From: 2-01-FULL-49-17 sp035549275
GTDB taxonomy: Bacteria; Patescibacteriota; Minisyncoccia; 2-02-FULL-40-12; GWA2-44-9
NCBI GenBank assembly: GCA_035549275.1
Contig: DASZRH010000012.1
Span: 1-20,299 of the forward strand
Direction of reading: 5' to 3'
Length of the DNA: 20,299 bases
A program made the position numbers and the translations under genes. The notes beneath the pieces were generated by a model. It searched no databases. It saw only the letters and a program-made list of their open reading frames with translations, and was not told the DNA's origin. Positions 19,512 through 20,299 of this stretch are shown in pieces. Every line of letters begins with the position of its first letter. Within the stretch, counting starts at the first letter, position 1.

Positions 19512-20299
19512 CTAGACTGTTTGGAAGCGTGCGAGAATACCAAGGGCTTCTGGCGCGCTTTTTGTTTGCATAAGCTGATCTCGAAGATCTTTGGCGTCAG
19601 GCCATCCATGAATGTATATTTTGTAAAATCGCTTGAGAACATCATAGTTTTTATGTTCTCCCCACAATTCAGTGAACAAAAGTATGTGACGTTTGCAAAG
19701 CTCAATCCTTTCCTGAAGAGTCTTCTGGGCAGGATCAATATCTGGACTAAATATCCATGGATTATGGAAAATGCCTCGTCCAACCATAATCCCATCGAGT
19801 CCTGATTGCTGAGCTTTCTCAATGCCTTCTAGATACGAAGAAACATCTCCATTCCCAACTACAACGGTATGTGTAGCATGAGCCATATCTGCAATTTCTT
19901 TTGCATACTCCCAGTGCGCAGGAACCTTCGACATTTCTTTCATAGTACGCAAGTGGATCAGGAATGCAGCAATATTGGCATCAAGAATGTTTTGAATCCA
20001 TGTGAAGTCAATCTCGTGATAGCCAAGGCGTGTTTTCACTGAGACTGGTATATCACCTGCACCTTGTTTTGTTGCCTCAATAATTTCTCGAGCCAATTCC
20101 GGCGTTTTACACAGGGCAATCCCCGCTCCTTGCTTGAGCACTTTGCGGTCGGGACAGCCCATGTTGATATCAATGCCGTCAAAGCCTAATTCTTTGATCA
20201 GTTGAGCACACTCGAAGAATTGTTCGGGCTTATTGCCGAATATCTGGGCAACGATCGGGCGTTCGGTTTCTTGAAATGCAAAATGTGGCAGCAGTTTGG
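19512..20299 (-). CDS. tRNA-dihydrouridine synthase, 5' end beyond the window
   Basis: The visible 261 codons run to the window edge without a start. The frame reads AQIFGNKPEQFFECAQLIKE, GFDGIDINMGCPDRKVLKQG (catalytic Cys in GCP), IPVSVKTRLGY, LIHLRTMKEMSK, VVGNGDVSSY and GLDGIMVGRGIFHNPWIF. These are the ordered FMN- and tRNA-binding motifs of the Dus family (TIM barrel), followed by the C-terminal helical domain. It reduces uridine to dihydrouridine in tRNA using FMN and NADPH. The sub-family (DusB-like or other) is not certain. The usual HGR motif reads HLR here. Upstream codons are missing only because the window ends. Confidence 0.92.
   Translation of the reverse strand, partial: KLLPHFAFQETERPIVAQIFGNKPEQFFECAQLIKELGFDGIDINMGCPDRKVLKQGAGIALCKTPELAREIIEATKQGAGDIPVSVKTRLGYHEIDFTWIQNILDANIAAFLIHLRTMKEMSKVPAHWEYAKEIADMAHATHTVVVGNGDVSSYLEGIEKAQQSGLDGIMVGRGIFHNPWIFSPDIDPAQKTLQERIELCKRHILLFTELWGEHKNYDVLKRFYKIYIHGWPDAKDLRDQLMQTKSAPEALGILARFQTV

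Overview
The window looks like a chromosomal segment of a Patescibacteria (CPR) bacterium, most likely of Parcubacteria type. This is an inference. The clues are compact genes with ATGA or 0-10 nt junctions, single-copy housekeeping genes, a shortened RpoA and uL13, a membrane protein with a phage-baseplate-J-like ectodomain, and a PEGA-domain protein with a Ser/Thr/Pro linker. TGA is used as a stop (for example at 9596, 9106 and 11162), so the UGA=Gly code of Gracilibacteria/Absconditabacteria does not apply. I see no tRNA or rRNA gene, IS element, integrase or CRISPR array.

Layout. 1-525: edge of an unknown minus-strand gene with a good sigma70-type promoter, then a small membrane protein with an Ada-like C-terminal motif. 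605-916: rpmA on plus, closed by a 40-bp palindromic terminator shared with the opposing operon. 9032 down to 914 (minus): a tightly packed seven-gene operon holding a GT2-GT4 fusion glycosyltransferase, an O-antigen ligase/polymerase-like membrane protein, a GT2, an LCP phosphotransferase, a second GT2, a CtpA/CtpB-type S41 protease and ribosomal protein bL9. It reads as an envelope glycan assembly and attachment operon with a protease and a translation gene at its end. 9106-9552: a small Cys-rich protein with its own promoter and terminator. 9596-10783: a GT4. 10865-11164 (plus): a small unknown gene. 11201-12208: mreB. 12295-13164 (plus): a PEGA protein. 17090 down to 13220 (minus): infA-rpmJ-rpsM-rpsK-rpsD-rpoA-rplQ-rplM-rpsI, the conserved alpha operon, with a TTGACA-N17-TAAGAT promoter. 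17260-19107: the baseplate-J-like membrane protein. 19203-19511 (plus): a small unknown gene. 19512-20299: 3' part of a tRNA-dihydrouridine synthase gene.

The most unusual signal is a set of long, almost perfect inverted repeats with 2-5 nt loops inside coding sequences of the envelope half (2909-2947, 3141-3173, 5406-5433, 8686-8724, 12699-12725), plus a roughly 112-bp complex palindrome (10087-10198) lying in frame within a glycosyltransferase where extra residues separate its two domains. I found none of these in the ribosomal-protein genes. They resemble in concept palindromic elements that insert in frame into genes, such as those of Rickettsia, but I cannot search for other copies. A second theme is initiation: almost no start codon has a Shine-Dalgarno sequence, and several genes have a -10 box only 6-11 nt before the start, which suggests leaderless mRNAs.
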